From the NCBI GenBank assembly GCA_020055645.1, contig CM034546.1, positions 31,434,001-31,498,000 of the forward strand: a stretch of 64,000 nt of DNA, given 5' to 3'. Both the position numbers and the translations under genes were made by a program. Every line of letters starts with the position of its first letter. Position 1 is the first letter of the stretch. The DNA is from Tomocerus qinae (taxonomy: Eukaryota; Arthropoda; Collembola; Entomobryomorpha; Tomoceridae). Below the pieces are notes generated by a model, which made no database searches, was not told where the DNA came from, and saw only the letters and a program-made list of their open reading frames with translations. Of the stretch, positions 21,501-27,884 are shown piece by piece.

Positions 21501-22716
21501 AGTAATAATAAATGAACCAAATTACCAACAATTACAATTAGTACCAAATACCGAGTGAAGTCTTCTTAACAAATTCAGCTTACGACCACTCCTCCTCGTA
21601 TTGGTGACAATGTTCGTATTACTATTACAGTTAGCAAGGCTGAATCAGTAATACGAACGGACTTACAAACTAACTCAAAATTACTTAAACAGCTAAGAAA
21701 GAAACTTCTCAAAAACCTAGAATACAATTAACAGATCAATCCCGAGCCACAGTTCCAGAGACAATGATCACAAATCGGCTGTGCTCTCCTAATTAACCAC
21801 GAAATGAACAGAGTCCAACAGTTAAGAAAATGGCGCTCCCCATACAACAACTGCTCGCTTGATTTACATATTAATACATTAAAAGCTGACAACAACTCGA
21901 ATACAATGCCACCGCTCTGCTCGACACGAAAAGAAACTGCGCACGACTCTCCTTCTTCACTCTACCTCACCATCCCACTCCCTTACTAATTTACATTCCA
22001 TCTGACAATATGTATTGGCAGATTGGTATATCATAGAATAATGAAAACACCCTCCTACTTTTCGGTCGTCGGGTTACGTATGTTATGATGTCTTTTAGAA
22101 GCAGTTTACTAAAATAAAAGCATGAAATAATAATCTTTGATAATGAACTTATAGATTGATTATAAATTTGCCACAAAGAGACTACATGACTCATATTGTA
22201 ATGATCTCTCACTGGCTATGTTACGCCAACAGTGCAATCAATCCAGTCATCTACAATTTTATGAGCGGTAAGTCATCAGCGAAACTAAACTCTTTATGAA
22301 CATATCAGCTACAACATGGCAATGGTTGAGTATAGTAACGTCTAAAACCGTAACACAAAAATATAATTGATAACTCAATTGCCTATAAAAACAGGAGAAA
22401 CTGGAAACGCCATTAAAGAAAAAGCAAGAGAGATGCTGTTTTTTCCTTATTATTGTTATAATTTATTCTTGTGTGTCGTTTTGAATGATTTCTTACACAC
22501 CTAGCCGTACTAATATGATAATTATTATTCAAACTTTTGCACAGATCGCTGGTTACCTATTATTTAATGTTCTAAAAGCTTTTCGTTAATTTTGCAGGAA
22601 AATTTCGGAGAGAATTTGCCCGAGTGTTTAACTGCTTCTGTTTATTCTATTCGCGCAATACTGCAGCCCCTCAAGTACATCCCCGCAATCATCTTTATCA
22701 GAATAATCAAGTCTAG
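9522..22716 (+). CDS. Orexin/allatotropin-receptor-like GPCR, partial (TM3 to C-tail)
   Basis: Five exons with consensus splice sites and consistent phases: 9522-9669, 10574-10852, 11586-11721, 22179-22267 and 22598-22716. Exon order gives TM3 'TVSVSVSVLTLTTISMERW' with ERW in the DRY position and then 'YAICHPLKFK'; TM4; an extracellular loop 2 with Cys; TM5; a third loop; TM6 'VVVVLTFALCYLPVHVYNLL'; TM7 'SHWLCYANSAINPVIYNF' with NPxxY; and a C-tail with vicinal Cys residues ending at TAG 22714-22716. These sequences match the rhodopsin-class orexin/allatotropin receptor group, peptide receptors signalling through G proteins at the plasma membrane. Exons for the N-terminus, TM1 and TM2 are not in the window. 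The TM6-TM7 intron (11722-22178) contains an LTR retrotransposon, and other introns contain MITEs. AATAAA at 22862 suits the 3' end. All visible exons are intact. Ligand identity is not decidable here. Confidence 0.8.
9836..10382. mobile_element. hAT-type MITE, copy 2 (547 bp)
   Basis: Same family as 6698-7285: begins CAGTGTACAAAATTTACC and ends with a slightly mutated terminus (TTTTGTTTACTG). Flanking octamers cagttact and ttgttact share six of eight bases, consistent with an aged 8-bp target duplication. It lies in an intron of the GPCR gene. Confidence 0.82.
11185..11436. mobile_element. Small MITE-like element with CAGACATGGC termini
   Basis: CAGACATGGC at 11185-11194 is mirrored by GCCATGTCTG at 11427-11436. 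The interior is rich in 'gaaat/atttc' repeats forming further dyads, such as the palindromic 'gcatgtgtacacgtatgcgc' area. 'aggcc' occurs on both flanks but no exact target duplication is clear. Confidence 0.6.
11985..12062. repeat. Fragment of the GGGCATGA-terminus MITE family
   Basis: Contains 'aaaggcaacctttttgc', 'aaccaaaaaggcaaaaaggt' and ends 'ttcatgccc', the same vocabulary as the element at 48900-49320. Confidence 0.55.
12395..13206 (-). repeat. 3' LTR
   Basis: 812 bp, same length as the partner LTR. Visible differences are aagg/aaag near 13129 and caact/ccact near 13175. A short plus-strand open frame appears in both LTRs and has no independent support. Confidence 0.95.
13207..13213 (-). 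promoter_or_regulatory. Polypurine tract
   Basis: AAGGGGA on the minus strand, directly before the 3' LTR. It is the expected plus-strand primer site and overlaps the stop codon of the last ORF. Confidence 0.75.
13212..13955 (-). CDS. LTR element extra ORF: acidic protein with zinc knuckles
   Basis: A 247-aa frame in the position where envelope genes sit in some Gypsy-like elements. Its first two thirds are strongly acidic (runs of Glu/Asp). The C-terminal third has a CCHC knuckle 'CFLCQRQGHRARDC' followed by a second, irregular Cys/His cluster starting 'CYSCGNWN'. It has no transmembrane segment or furin site, so it does not look like an envelope. The ATG at 13955 is directly preceded by 'TTGTTTACAG', an excellent splice acceptor, suggesting expression from a spliced RNA, perhaps fused to an upstream exon. 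The stop overlaps the polypurine tract. A nucleic-acid-binding accessory role is only an inference from the knuckles. Confidence 0.7.
   Translation of the reverse strand: MSILVFHVAYGRSRLYDEATAAMLETENGVLATNVWPEIDEETLLVAEGPDEIVEPITSEQEEALLRDDESMEIETTSTSEPVELRDEEEEMEGQEEEMAEGESNEINDSELMDEVKDDNIHEEVEELESLPVPRYPVERIPRYAQEEITEVRRRLSNPPPPERFPSTREDPRRATNIFRTAEGRMTCFLCQRQGHRARDCKEGGEPQRIQCYSCGNWNIMGVTRNHPPSCSYWSPKDSSRGRKGQH
13956..13965 (-). promoter_or_regulatory. Candidate splice acceptor before the extra ORF
   Basis: Minus-strand TTGTTTACAG directly followed by ATG. The adjacent T-rich stretch further upstream supports a 3' splice site. Confidence 0.55.
14239..15017 (-). CDS. Pol C-terminal extension beyond an in-frame UGA
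   Basis: This frame continues directly from pol after its TGA (15018-15020) and lacks an ATG near its start. It is either read through or cut off by a nonsense change. It is Ser/Thr/Glu-rich and includes 'RQSARTMKRPDRFG', a basic proline-containing motif of the type found in Gypsy pol tails. In the pol frame it ends at 14328. From about 14520 onward a neighbouring frame encodes a regular Ser/Thr-Arg-Gly/Lys repeat ('TTSTRG', 'SSKTASTRG') and runs to TAG at 14239-14241, whereas the pol frame there gives an implausible Val/Leu/Arg string. A one-base indel or programmed shift near 14500-14520 is therefore likely. Confidence 0.55.
15018..19172 (-). CDS. pol: Pol polyprotein (protease, RT, RNase H, integrase)
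   Basis: 1384 aa from the ATG, open throughout. Protease motif 'ADTGAS' near residue 144. Reverse transcriptase spans about 500-720 with 'YLDD' near 651. RNase H follows with 'TDASYLGLG'. Integrase has an HHCC zinc domain near 1035 ('CQTC' pair), a DDE core ('GIDFIGPF', 'VDRGTHF', 'ERVNGTV') and a C-terminal region. All catalytic residues checked are present, so the enzyme set looks functional. The pol frame is -1 relative to gag and open upstream of the ATG across the end of gag, so synthesis is probably by -1 frameshifting at 19184-19190 rather than from the ATG. It replicates the element through reverse transcription and integration. Confidence 0.93.
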   Translation of the reverse strand: MLGLGKILNKFKNYRDKYWGTLKYNKLNKYGTRIVFNSIYHGENKESNIKGKSSSDALLAKKDMKRDDVKMENNVNNMEKSENAHKSNQVRKVEMMSSMKSREDTICTNTKLGLFPARYRSIFKCKTPTKCQIFMGSRTFKALADTGASMTAISENVFNSILKDNKLCKYIHRISEVKPFGIELSVLSRNANTVKTRVEMIIAVDDNQPILYEFFAIKNLTNDIVLGHDFLNVYKVLVDCNNDKLIYGIDINADAPASFVEREANYVHAVDSSNEVYSAMTVCGAVASDLSTSDNDVNTHSDAITTETTSVRTEKLKCIRLAKSVCIKPGYALRVPITTSETVSGEIHVTPRSQLERAKNVGVGHTLLKIVEGEGFTYLLNLSNRPSRFYMNTVLGTYEDFNADQIKCNLDEVDEEVRSQKEAYKPVDSICRDTEFMNSLNTDMKDFLEKITLGSKLSDEQKEQVQLLLRKYASLFGSAGKEIGRCDYVEHKIETGDATPIKQKPYRCAYDERCEIRKQTEEMLRKGIISHSDSPWSSPVVLVKKSDGTWRFCSDYRALNKVTKKDNYPLPRMDDALDRFSGCKFFSTFDCTDAYHQVPVRPEDKEKTAFVTPDGLYHYNFMSFGLCNAAQTFQRLIDAVLGGLKWTVALAYLDDIIVHSSNFPSHLQHIESVFLALERAGLRLKPKKCTVASDSLKYLGHIVSSEGISPNPETVNCVRDFPRPKTVKQIRQFVYLAGYYRRFIRNFTHIARPLTKLTGKDVKFVWGDEQQEAFEKLKVALTSAPVMAFSRDGAETRIYTDASYLGLGCTLEQKEEETENSDEPNVIKEVWKVVAYASRALAPYERNCSATELECLGILYAVETFRPYVHNKVFTIITDHCSLCQLLEMKNPHGKLARWAMRLSPFKFNILYKSGLKHSNVDGLSRNPVNPAPPLSQAEHLAFEERLFALENDREFGVLQRNDPKLVDIIEALEAFEANPTEMLHGKYCTYKLDNGILYKASSDEDSRLWLTVIPRGMRKKILDELHVTTAEHLGLHKVWHLLKSRYFWPGMYRHTRKYILGCQTCQMHNRRHKARPGPLQPIPPPLEPWERVGIDFIGPFKTSFPHRNKYVIVIIDHLTRFVLLRAVKNCTSECAVKAIEESLIFNFACPKEILVDRGTHFTSGEFKEFCDRYHIKLAMSSAYTHTTNAVCERVNGTVNSVIKKRVNDNHNNWDKGLCKVQWAINVTVHSETGFAPYYLIYGKHPTLPCDVKYPMLKEILMEEDDLQARALNDRAEARKRTLLHQNLRKIKWDAKHPVVTYNPGDKVLLANFARIVGKTAKWLVNWKGPFKVIHQVGPINYIIEDLRVGREGFRRNENVRHLELFYEEYFSDYDVNEQLEYED
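19178..20164 (-). CDS. gag: Gag protein
   Basis: 328 aa from ATG at 20164 to TAA at 19178-19180. The N-terminal two thirds have the helical capsid-like character of Ty3/Gypsy Gag ('QVRLLNATIVAMQ', 'VQEFLTRHEADLTYM'). The C-terminal third is Asn/Gln/Ser-rich and contains one CCHC knuckle, 'CNWCNKAGHIGRFC', typical of nucleocapsid RNA binding. The last codons contain the slippery heptamer leading into pol. Confidence 0.92.
   Translation of the reverse strand: MDELQEQVRLLNATIVAMQGEGNLNRRVVQSEALAQLRHYDGKSSVQEFLTRHEADLTYMNLDNRWLLTNLDRVLEKDAKSYWASVWPTINGLMQVVDADFNAIWQNARASFVQFFDHTNQKANYRAQNKALKYKIGEDAQTYVTSKMNILCMINPNMGEEEKVRQLLQGLPADMQLSLAPQTIGTCMDFLSILRKIAETWSAQKAELKQSERRSNSSYSYQSYSNAAPMQAMNSGQQNYVNYNNSQRDQPNNSNNANDVRPRAKYNKGASFVNRRTDDGQPICNWCNKAGHIGRFCEDRLAGKPPFYANQSQSAQPQVTNTSNSGNQ
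19184..19190 (-). promoter_or_regulatory. -1 ribosomal frameshift heptamer GGGAAAC
   Basis: On the minus strand G GGA AAC falls exactly in gag codon register, two codons before the gag stop (CAG TAA). After a -1 slip the reading continues open into pol. This fits the canonical X XXY YYZ rule. I did not fold the downstream RNA for a stimulator. Confidence 0.8.
20165..21195 (-). other. LTR element leader between 5' LTR and gag
   Basis: About 1 kb, long for a Gypsy leader. It contains the small ORF at 20527-20811. The first bases after the 5' LTR (minus strand AGATGCGGGGTAGC) do not give a conventional TGG-starting primer-binding site. Confidence 0.5.
20527..20811 (-). CDS. Small ORF upstream of gag (94 aa), unknown
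   Basis: ATG at 20811, stop at 20527. The sequence alternates hydrophobic and charged residues ('RVVVLLDVDNYPNT', 'AYVRLSLLLVGVTQLKITGA') like a compact folded beta/alpha domain rather than random translation. No family is recognised. It is in the element leader and on the element's coding strand. An overlapping plus-strand frame is considered a shadow. Confidence 0.4.
   Translation of the reverse strand: MSYLEKRVVVLLDVDNYPNTSRDQIIAYVRLSLLLVGVTQLKITGAIKNLAISIGPLSDETKIDLVVNVVYEVFESKFPNCVRPRVLETTTNVQ
21196..22007 (-). repeat. 5' LTR
   Basis: 812 bp, near-identical to 12395-13206. In element orientation it precedes gag. Confidence 0.95.
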
Positions 22717-23214
22717 CTGAAATATCAACAGTTGATTAACCTTCCATCACACCTTCAAACAATTAGTATTAAGACCTACCTTATTTCTACTATTGGCTTT
22801 ACACAGACTATTAGTCTCCCAAAAAACAGATGTAATAGGAATGCAACTGTAACAGGTTTTAAATAAATTAAGAAGACTTTTGGCGGCAAGTTTTAATTTA
22901 CGGCTTGAAATATTAATAGCACACTCGACACTCGATACTCAGACGGATTGGCAAACTGCTTTCCGTAGACCATTAAAAACGGTTTCAAAATTGTATGATC
23001 TAACATATTTGTTAACAATGTTGCTGACAAAGTTTTGAAGTATATCAATGACAATGAAGTTACAAAACGTTTACCAATAATAATGATGTAACTGTATAAT
23101 ACTACTAGTACTTACACATTATTTTTTCCTGACGTTCTTAAACACGGTCAGTTAAAATGTTAAAAATTACTTAGTTCATTTTCTAGCCTTTAAAATCGTA
23201 TAGCTCAAATTTTG
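22717..23214. other. GPCR 3' flank, no gene
   Basis: Contains the AATAAA at 22862. Nothing else is recognised. Confidence 0.5.
22862..22867 (+). promoter_or_regulatory. Poly(A) signal of the GPCR gene
   Basis: AATAAA about 145 bases after the GPCR stop codon. Confidence 0.45.
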
Positions 23215-23645
23215 TTAGAAGCAACCTTCTAAGGTAGAAGAGCACCTCAATTTTTTACAAAAATTGTGATCCATCTGATAAATACTAGATCCTCTGTTAT
23301 ACCAAATGAGGCAGTCCCGTCGTTCATCCATCTTAATATCTTTAAGATCGTTTGGTGAAATCACATAACAGTCAGTATGCTCTATATTTACCTCCACAAC
23401 TATAGTTTCAGGAGAATATTCCGATTCAATTTCTGTCTGTTTATTTCCACCAACAATGTAAAAAGCCTTCTAATTTGATTTAATACATCGACTGGGAATC
23501 GCGAAACTAAATTTCTCAAAAGCCGTTGATTTACAGGTATTCAGTTCAAGCAGATACACAACTCCTTGACCAAAATCATGATAAGCGGTTGTGGACGAAA
23601 ATAAGACTCGTTATAAAAATAATAATGAACAAGATTGGGACGTGG
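23215..23645 (-). pseudogene. Unrecognised protein fragment with one internal stop
   Basis: One minus-strand frame is open from about 23640 to 23215 except for a TAG near 23473. It includes 'AYHDFGQGVVYLLELNTC' before the stop and 'FYIVGGNKQTEIESEYSP' and 'RRDCLIWYNRGS' after it. Composition (scattered Cys, mixed polarity) is protein-like and codon-coherent, suggesting a former exon of an extracellular protein. No ATG or clear splice borders were found. Family unknown. Confidence 0.35.
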
Positions 23646-24426
23646 CATGGGCGTCTTTGCTACTGCTAAGGGAAGTTATGTTTAAGTATGGCAGCTCAGT
23701 TAATAGTTCTAACCGGCAGAAATAATGGAATTATAATCTTCAATCCTTCATCAATTTAATTTCAAATAACAACAAGTAGATAAGGCCGAAACTAATATTT
23801 ATACTCAAATCATTTTCAACAAAGACATTTTTCTAATTTTCATCAGAGCGATTTTATCATTTGAATGATGGAATTAAGTAGACTATATTAGGATTGAAAT
23901 TGAATCCGTTAATATGAAAAACTTGTAAGAATTTCAAGTTTAAATTTTTTGGTACTATAATTAAAATGCTTTATATAAGTGATCTAATGTATAAACGTAA
24001 AATTGTAAATGTAAAATATTTGAAATATTTATTTCTTCGCATAATTAGAGGTAAGTAGTAATTTTATGGGTCTAATGTGTATGCAGATAGTCATAAGAAA
24101 AAATAAATTTATAGATTTCATATTGATTATGAGCTCTGGCCTACAGTCCATGTTTACTTTTACAATGTTTTGAATTTGTTGCTGTGAACTACTCTAAAGG
24201 TCTCATATATAGATAACCACATAATATTAAGTATAATATAATATAGTCTGTCTGTACCAAATCCACTCTACAATATTTTCTTGCGAATTACTACGTATAT
24301 GGTCGTTTGAAACTTTGTTAATTAATTGTATAGTAGCAGCAGTAATAATAAGTTTGAAAATGATTAGGTATTCCTTAAGCTTACGACAAATACCTTTTAG
24401 GTCGCGATAAACACCATCCTCGAGAT
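23646..24426. other. No gene recognised
   Basis: AT-rich; no coding frame or structured repeat seen. Confidence 0.5.
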
Positions 24427-26224
24427 ATGTCGAAGAATACATGTATTGTAAATATTCTGATGGAGCCTTATTTTCCGTTACGAGCAGTAGGAGATTATTT
24501 TGGGCAGGAAGTGAATCGTCGTCCTTCTACTTTCATAATAATCTACAGAAATAGGGAAGTGAAATTGATGAGAGAAGAATGGCAGTATAATGCCAAGCTT
24601 GAATTGATTCATAGTGCAACTCGTCATTCAGTGTACACCGGACATCTCTACAAGTATGAATTGTTATACTTAGACACAGAAATCTTTGACGAAAATTGGG
24701 AAGGGGTGTGGTACTCCTTGAACGGACATTTGTATGGCACTGTTATAGCAAGCATTGAAATAAACTTCCCCTCCAAATATCCTAGCCCAATCTTAATTTT
24801 CAAAAGGTCTTTATATTCAGTAATGAAAGTATTAGATAAGAAAACATTCCAACCTTCCTACAGTGTTGTAGGAATAATGTCTGAAAGATTAAATTTTACA
24901 GCTGTTTTTGGAAGAAGTGAAAGAGATTTCAGAACCCGTAGACTACTCTGTGGATACATTGGAATGTCAAATATTAAAACAGTTGCCTTCGACTACGTTT
25001 GGAATTCACAGACATTTATCGATCCAATGCTAGAAGAGGTTGCTGTCTACTGCCAGGCTAAAAACGAAATGATTGCAGTCTCATTAGCAGTTTTAGTTCA
25101 GAATACTTTTGATGAACCTTGCTGGATTCTTATTTTGACTCTATTTCCACTTTCGTTGTTCATTTTAACATTCAGTTGGACTAATATCTCCTTCAGACAG
25201 AAATTTCATTGGATTACAATATCCTTAGTCTCTGTTCTTCTGGACCAGTCGGTTTCCATAAACAGAAAAAGAATTCTCTACTTGATAGTAGTAACCATGG
25301 GATTCGTAATCACAATTTTGTATGGGACGTGGATGTGGATAACAAGCGAAATTGTTGTGCCCTGGACATAAAACAATTTCAGGATGTTTACGAGCTCTTC
25401 AATAATAATTACAAAGAATTATGGCAGAGAAACAGACAAATTGATTTAAATGTGAATCATACTCATTTTTATACAAAATACAAGTTATTGGATAAAATGA
25501 ATTCCAGCGTTTATATTTACGACTGGTAAATAGAAAACCCGGCTAAAACTTTTGGAGACAATGGAATCACCCGTGCAGCAGATGTAACATTGAAGTTGTT
25601 GACTAATTATACATTGAAATTATTTTTCTTTTCACCTATCCATGATGTTCAATATCGTGCAGCTATGTTTCCAAAAATGAACTCTGTTGAGATGCAGTTT
25701 GTACAACCAGAAAATCATCCGTCTTTATAAGCCAGGAAACATCTACATTTCAGTATTTTTACCGCTACAATTTTCAATATTATTACCAACAGATGAGGGA
25801 AGAGGGATTTCTAAAATACTGGGAAGATCAATATAACTATCGAAGAAATCTGCCAGATATGCATTCGTATTTCAAAATGAAGTTCGAAGAAAGTCTAGAT
25901 GTCCCCATAAGTCTTAATATGAAAATTCATTCCATTTTTATTTTGTGTGGTTATCTCATTCTAGCAGCTGCACTATCATTATTCCTAGAATTCATTTTTC
26001 ATAAATTCGTTTCTTTCCATCTTTTGAAACTTTATTTCCGCAAAATATTTTATTCAATTCCTTTGTGTTTCACTTCGTTTCGAAAACACCCCATGGAAAA
26101 AATTACAAATTTATTCAAATTATGTTCGGATATAGTAGGGTCTTGGAAATGTTTTAAAAGAAAACATCAAGTATCACACGACACTAATCAAATTTTTGTG
26201 CGCAGCAATTATGTAATGGGTTGA
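24427..26224 (+). pseudogene. Divergent ionotropic receptor (IR) pseudogene
   Basis: The first frame (24427-25371, 314 aa from ATG) covers a ligand-binding S1-like region followed by TM1 'WILILTLFPLSLFILTF', a pore-like loop containing 'LLDQS', and TM2 ending 'TSEIVVP'. The continuation after TM2 ('QFQDVYELF') is in a second frame, stopping at 25527-25529. Interrupted coding follows with several stops, and the terminal part (25793-26224) is in a third frame: 'EEGFLKYWEDQYNYRR', TM3 'IFILCGYLILAAALSLFLEF' and a cytoplasmic tail. This order (S1-TM1-pore-TM2-S2-TM3) is that of arthropod ionotropic chemosensory receptors. The amino-terminal domain is short. At least two frameshifts and several stops make a functional product unlikely. 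Introns do not explain the breaks: no matching splice sites are seen. Confidence 0.65.
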
Positions 26225-27807
26225 TAATGGTAATTATAGAAAAATATCGCATACTAGAAATAAGCCCGTCCTACGGACGGGTAATTATCAACACTGCTCA
26301 CTCATAATAACACCAAATCCAACAATTTTACCAAAAAGTAAATTTTTTTCTAAAGTTGCTGTTTAAAGTCCTTTTATCACCCGCGCAGCATTTGGTTTAA
26401 TTTCGAAATATTGTAATTATTCTTGCGCCTGCGTAGTTCCACTAAATTCATCTTTTACATTTATACATTATCACGGAAATTTTTCATTGCACAACTCCAC
26501 TTTACGATTATCTTATGAGTATGAAGTATGATTATAAAAGTGCTTTAAGGATATGAACATCATAACTTCTAACGTAAGAAATCAATTATATCAACTATTC
26601 AATATAATTAGTATTAAATATTATTACATCTATCTATATAATAGTGTAGACTTGATAAAATTACCCAACGATGTATTTACCTATGTATGTTTGTATGGTA
26701 GGGAGAGCCGAAATATAATAGAGTCATAATACACCAAGTGCACAAGACACCAATGCTGTATTATGCTGGAACATATTCCCTTTGAAATTAAACCACTAAT
26801 GCTGGGGCTACTAGTAATATAATATAACACTTATTTTTTAAAAATAAAATATGGGTTTGTTTACTGTAGTTAAAAGCTAATTCTATAATAAAATTACTTT
26901 ACCATAAACCAGATTTTATATTAGTCACTGGTCGGTTTATTTGATTTACGTATAAGTACAAAAAGGGCTGAAATTAACTAGGACTTTTTTTTACATACTA
27001 ATAATTTTGGAACGGGTAACAAGCATTGTTAATATTTTAAAGATCATTCGTTGCTTGAAAATATATAACATTAGTATTAGATATATATTAGATATTAGAT
27101 ATTAGTACCCACAGGCTATTATAAGTAAGGGGCGTTAAATGCTATAATGCAATGGACTAACATGCAGGGTATAGGGTAGCAATAATTGTCAATGTAGTTT
27201 AACGTTTGAACTAGCTCAGACACATAACGCGCTGCTGCTCTAGGTCTGTCGCTTTTGTTCAAGACCGCAGTTAAGCCAGTTCTTACTTGGAATGCTCTGC
27301 TCCAGCCTTTACTTCCAATATTTTTAATCTTTCGGTCTTACTATATTAATAATATCTAATTTAGTGCATTACTTTACTTTCCTTTAGAGCCATTACAATA
27401 TAGGAAAGATATGGTCATGTAATTTGTCATATCAACCCTTAAGCATTCAAAAAACTTTAATCCATTTTTTATTTACCAGTAAAAACACACTCAATTCATT
27501 GTACGTATGTAGAATTAAGGTCTTTTTCACTGCCAAACGAAAAATGGATTAATGTCTACTTCATCTTTAAAGGATGGTATAAGGTTAGGCTACGCCTGAT
27601 TGGTATTATTGGTGTGTAGTTAGAGAGATATTTTTAGTTATCGCCGTCTGAAGAGATCCAAAAATATAACCATAAATTCTTTTCTGACACTCAAAAAATA
27701 CCAAATATTGCAAGAAGAGAGAATGGAATCCGCCTATATGTGTAGGTACCCAGGTTAATTATTATAGCATTTTTAAAAGGAAAATCACGTAATATTTGCC
27801 TCTTTTG
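26225..27807. other. Gene-free spacer before the satellite
   Basis: Contains a GC-rich hairpin at 26266-26284, a short 'gatattagatattag' microsatellite near 27085-27105 and otherwise AT-rich sequence. No coding frames. Confidence 0.5.
26266..26284 (-). other. Hairpin with CTAG nearby, Helitron-end-like
   Basis: 'cccgtcctacggacggg' is a perfect 7-bp stem with a 3-base loop in AT-rich surroundings. On the minus strand it is followed within about 10 bases by CTAGT, the layout of a Helitron 3' terminus. No matching 5' end was found. Confidence 0.35.
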
Positions 27808-27879
27808 ACGTTCCTTTAAGTCATCTGTGAATTGGTTCTAGGTACTTTTTGAAACTGCAACTTGTGTCAGGAAATAAAC
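27808..27879. repeat. Left flanking direct repeat of the satellite array
   Basis: About 72 bases including 'aagtcatctgtgaattggtt' and 'actgcaacttgtgtca', repeated in the same orientation at 45860-45932 beyond the other end of the array. Confidence 0.85.
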
Positions 27880-27884
27880 GCAAT

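Larger units (their letters stand above)
12395..22007 (-). mobile_element. Complete young Ty3/Gypsy-type LTR retrotransposon (9.6 kb)
   Basis: Two 812-bp direct LTRs (12395-13206 and 21196-22007) differ at only two positions that I noticed. The element is flanked by ATAT at 12391-12394 and 22008-22011, a 4-bp target duplication. In element (minus) orientation the LTR starts TGTCAG and ends ACTTATA. The order is 5' LTR, leader with a small ORF, gag, pol (protease-RT-RNase H-integrase), downstream ORFs, purine tract, 3' LTR. Integrase after RNase H places it in the Ty3/Gypsy superfamily. It interrupts the TM6-TM7 intron of the GPCR in antisense orientation. I did not see a conventional TGG-starting primer-binding site next to the 5' LTR. 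Confidence 0.95.

Noticed and set aside
12401-22007. LTR borders at TG...CA starting at 12401
   Set aside because: Those borders leave no target duplication; 12395-22007 gives ATAT on both sides and matches the purine tract.
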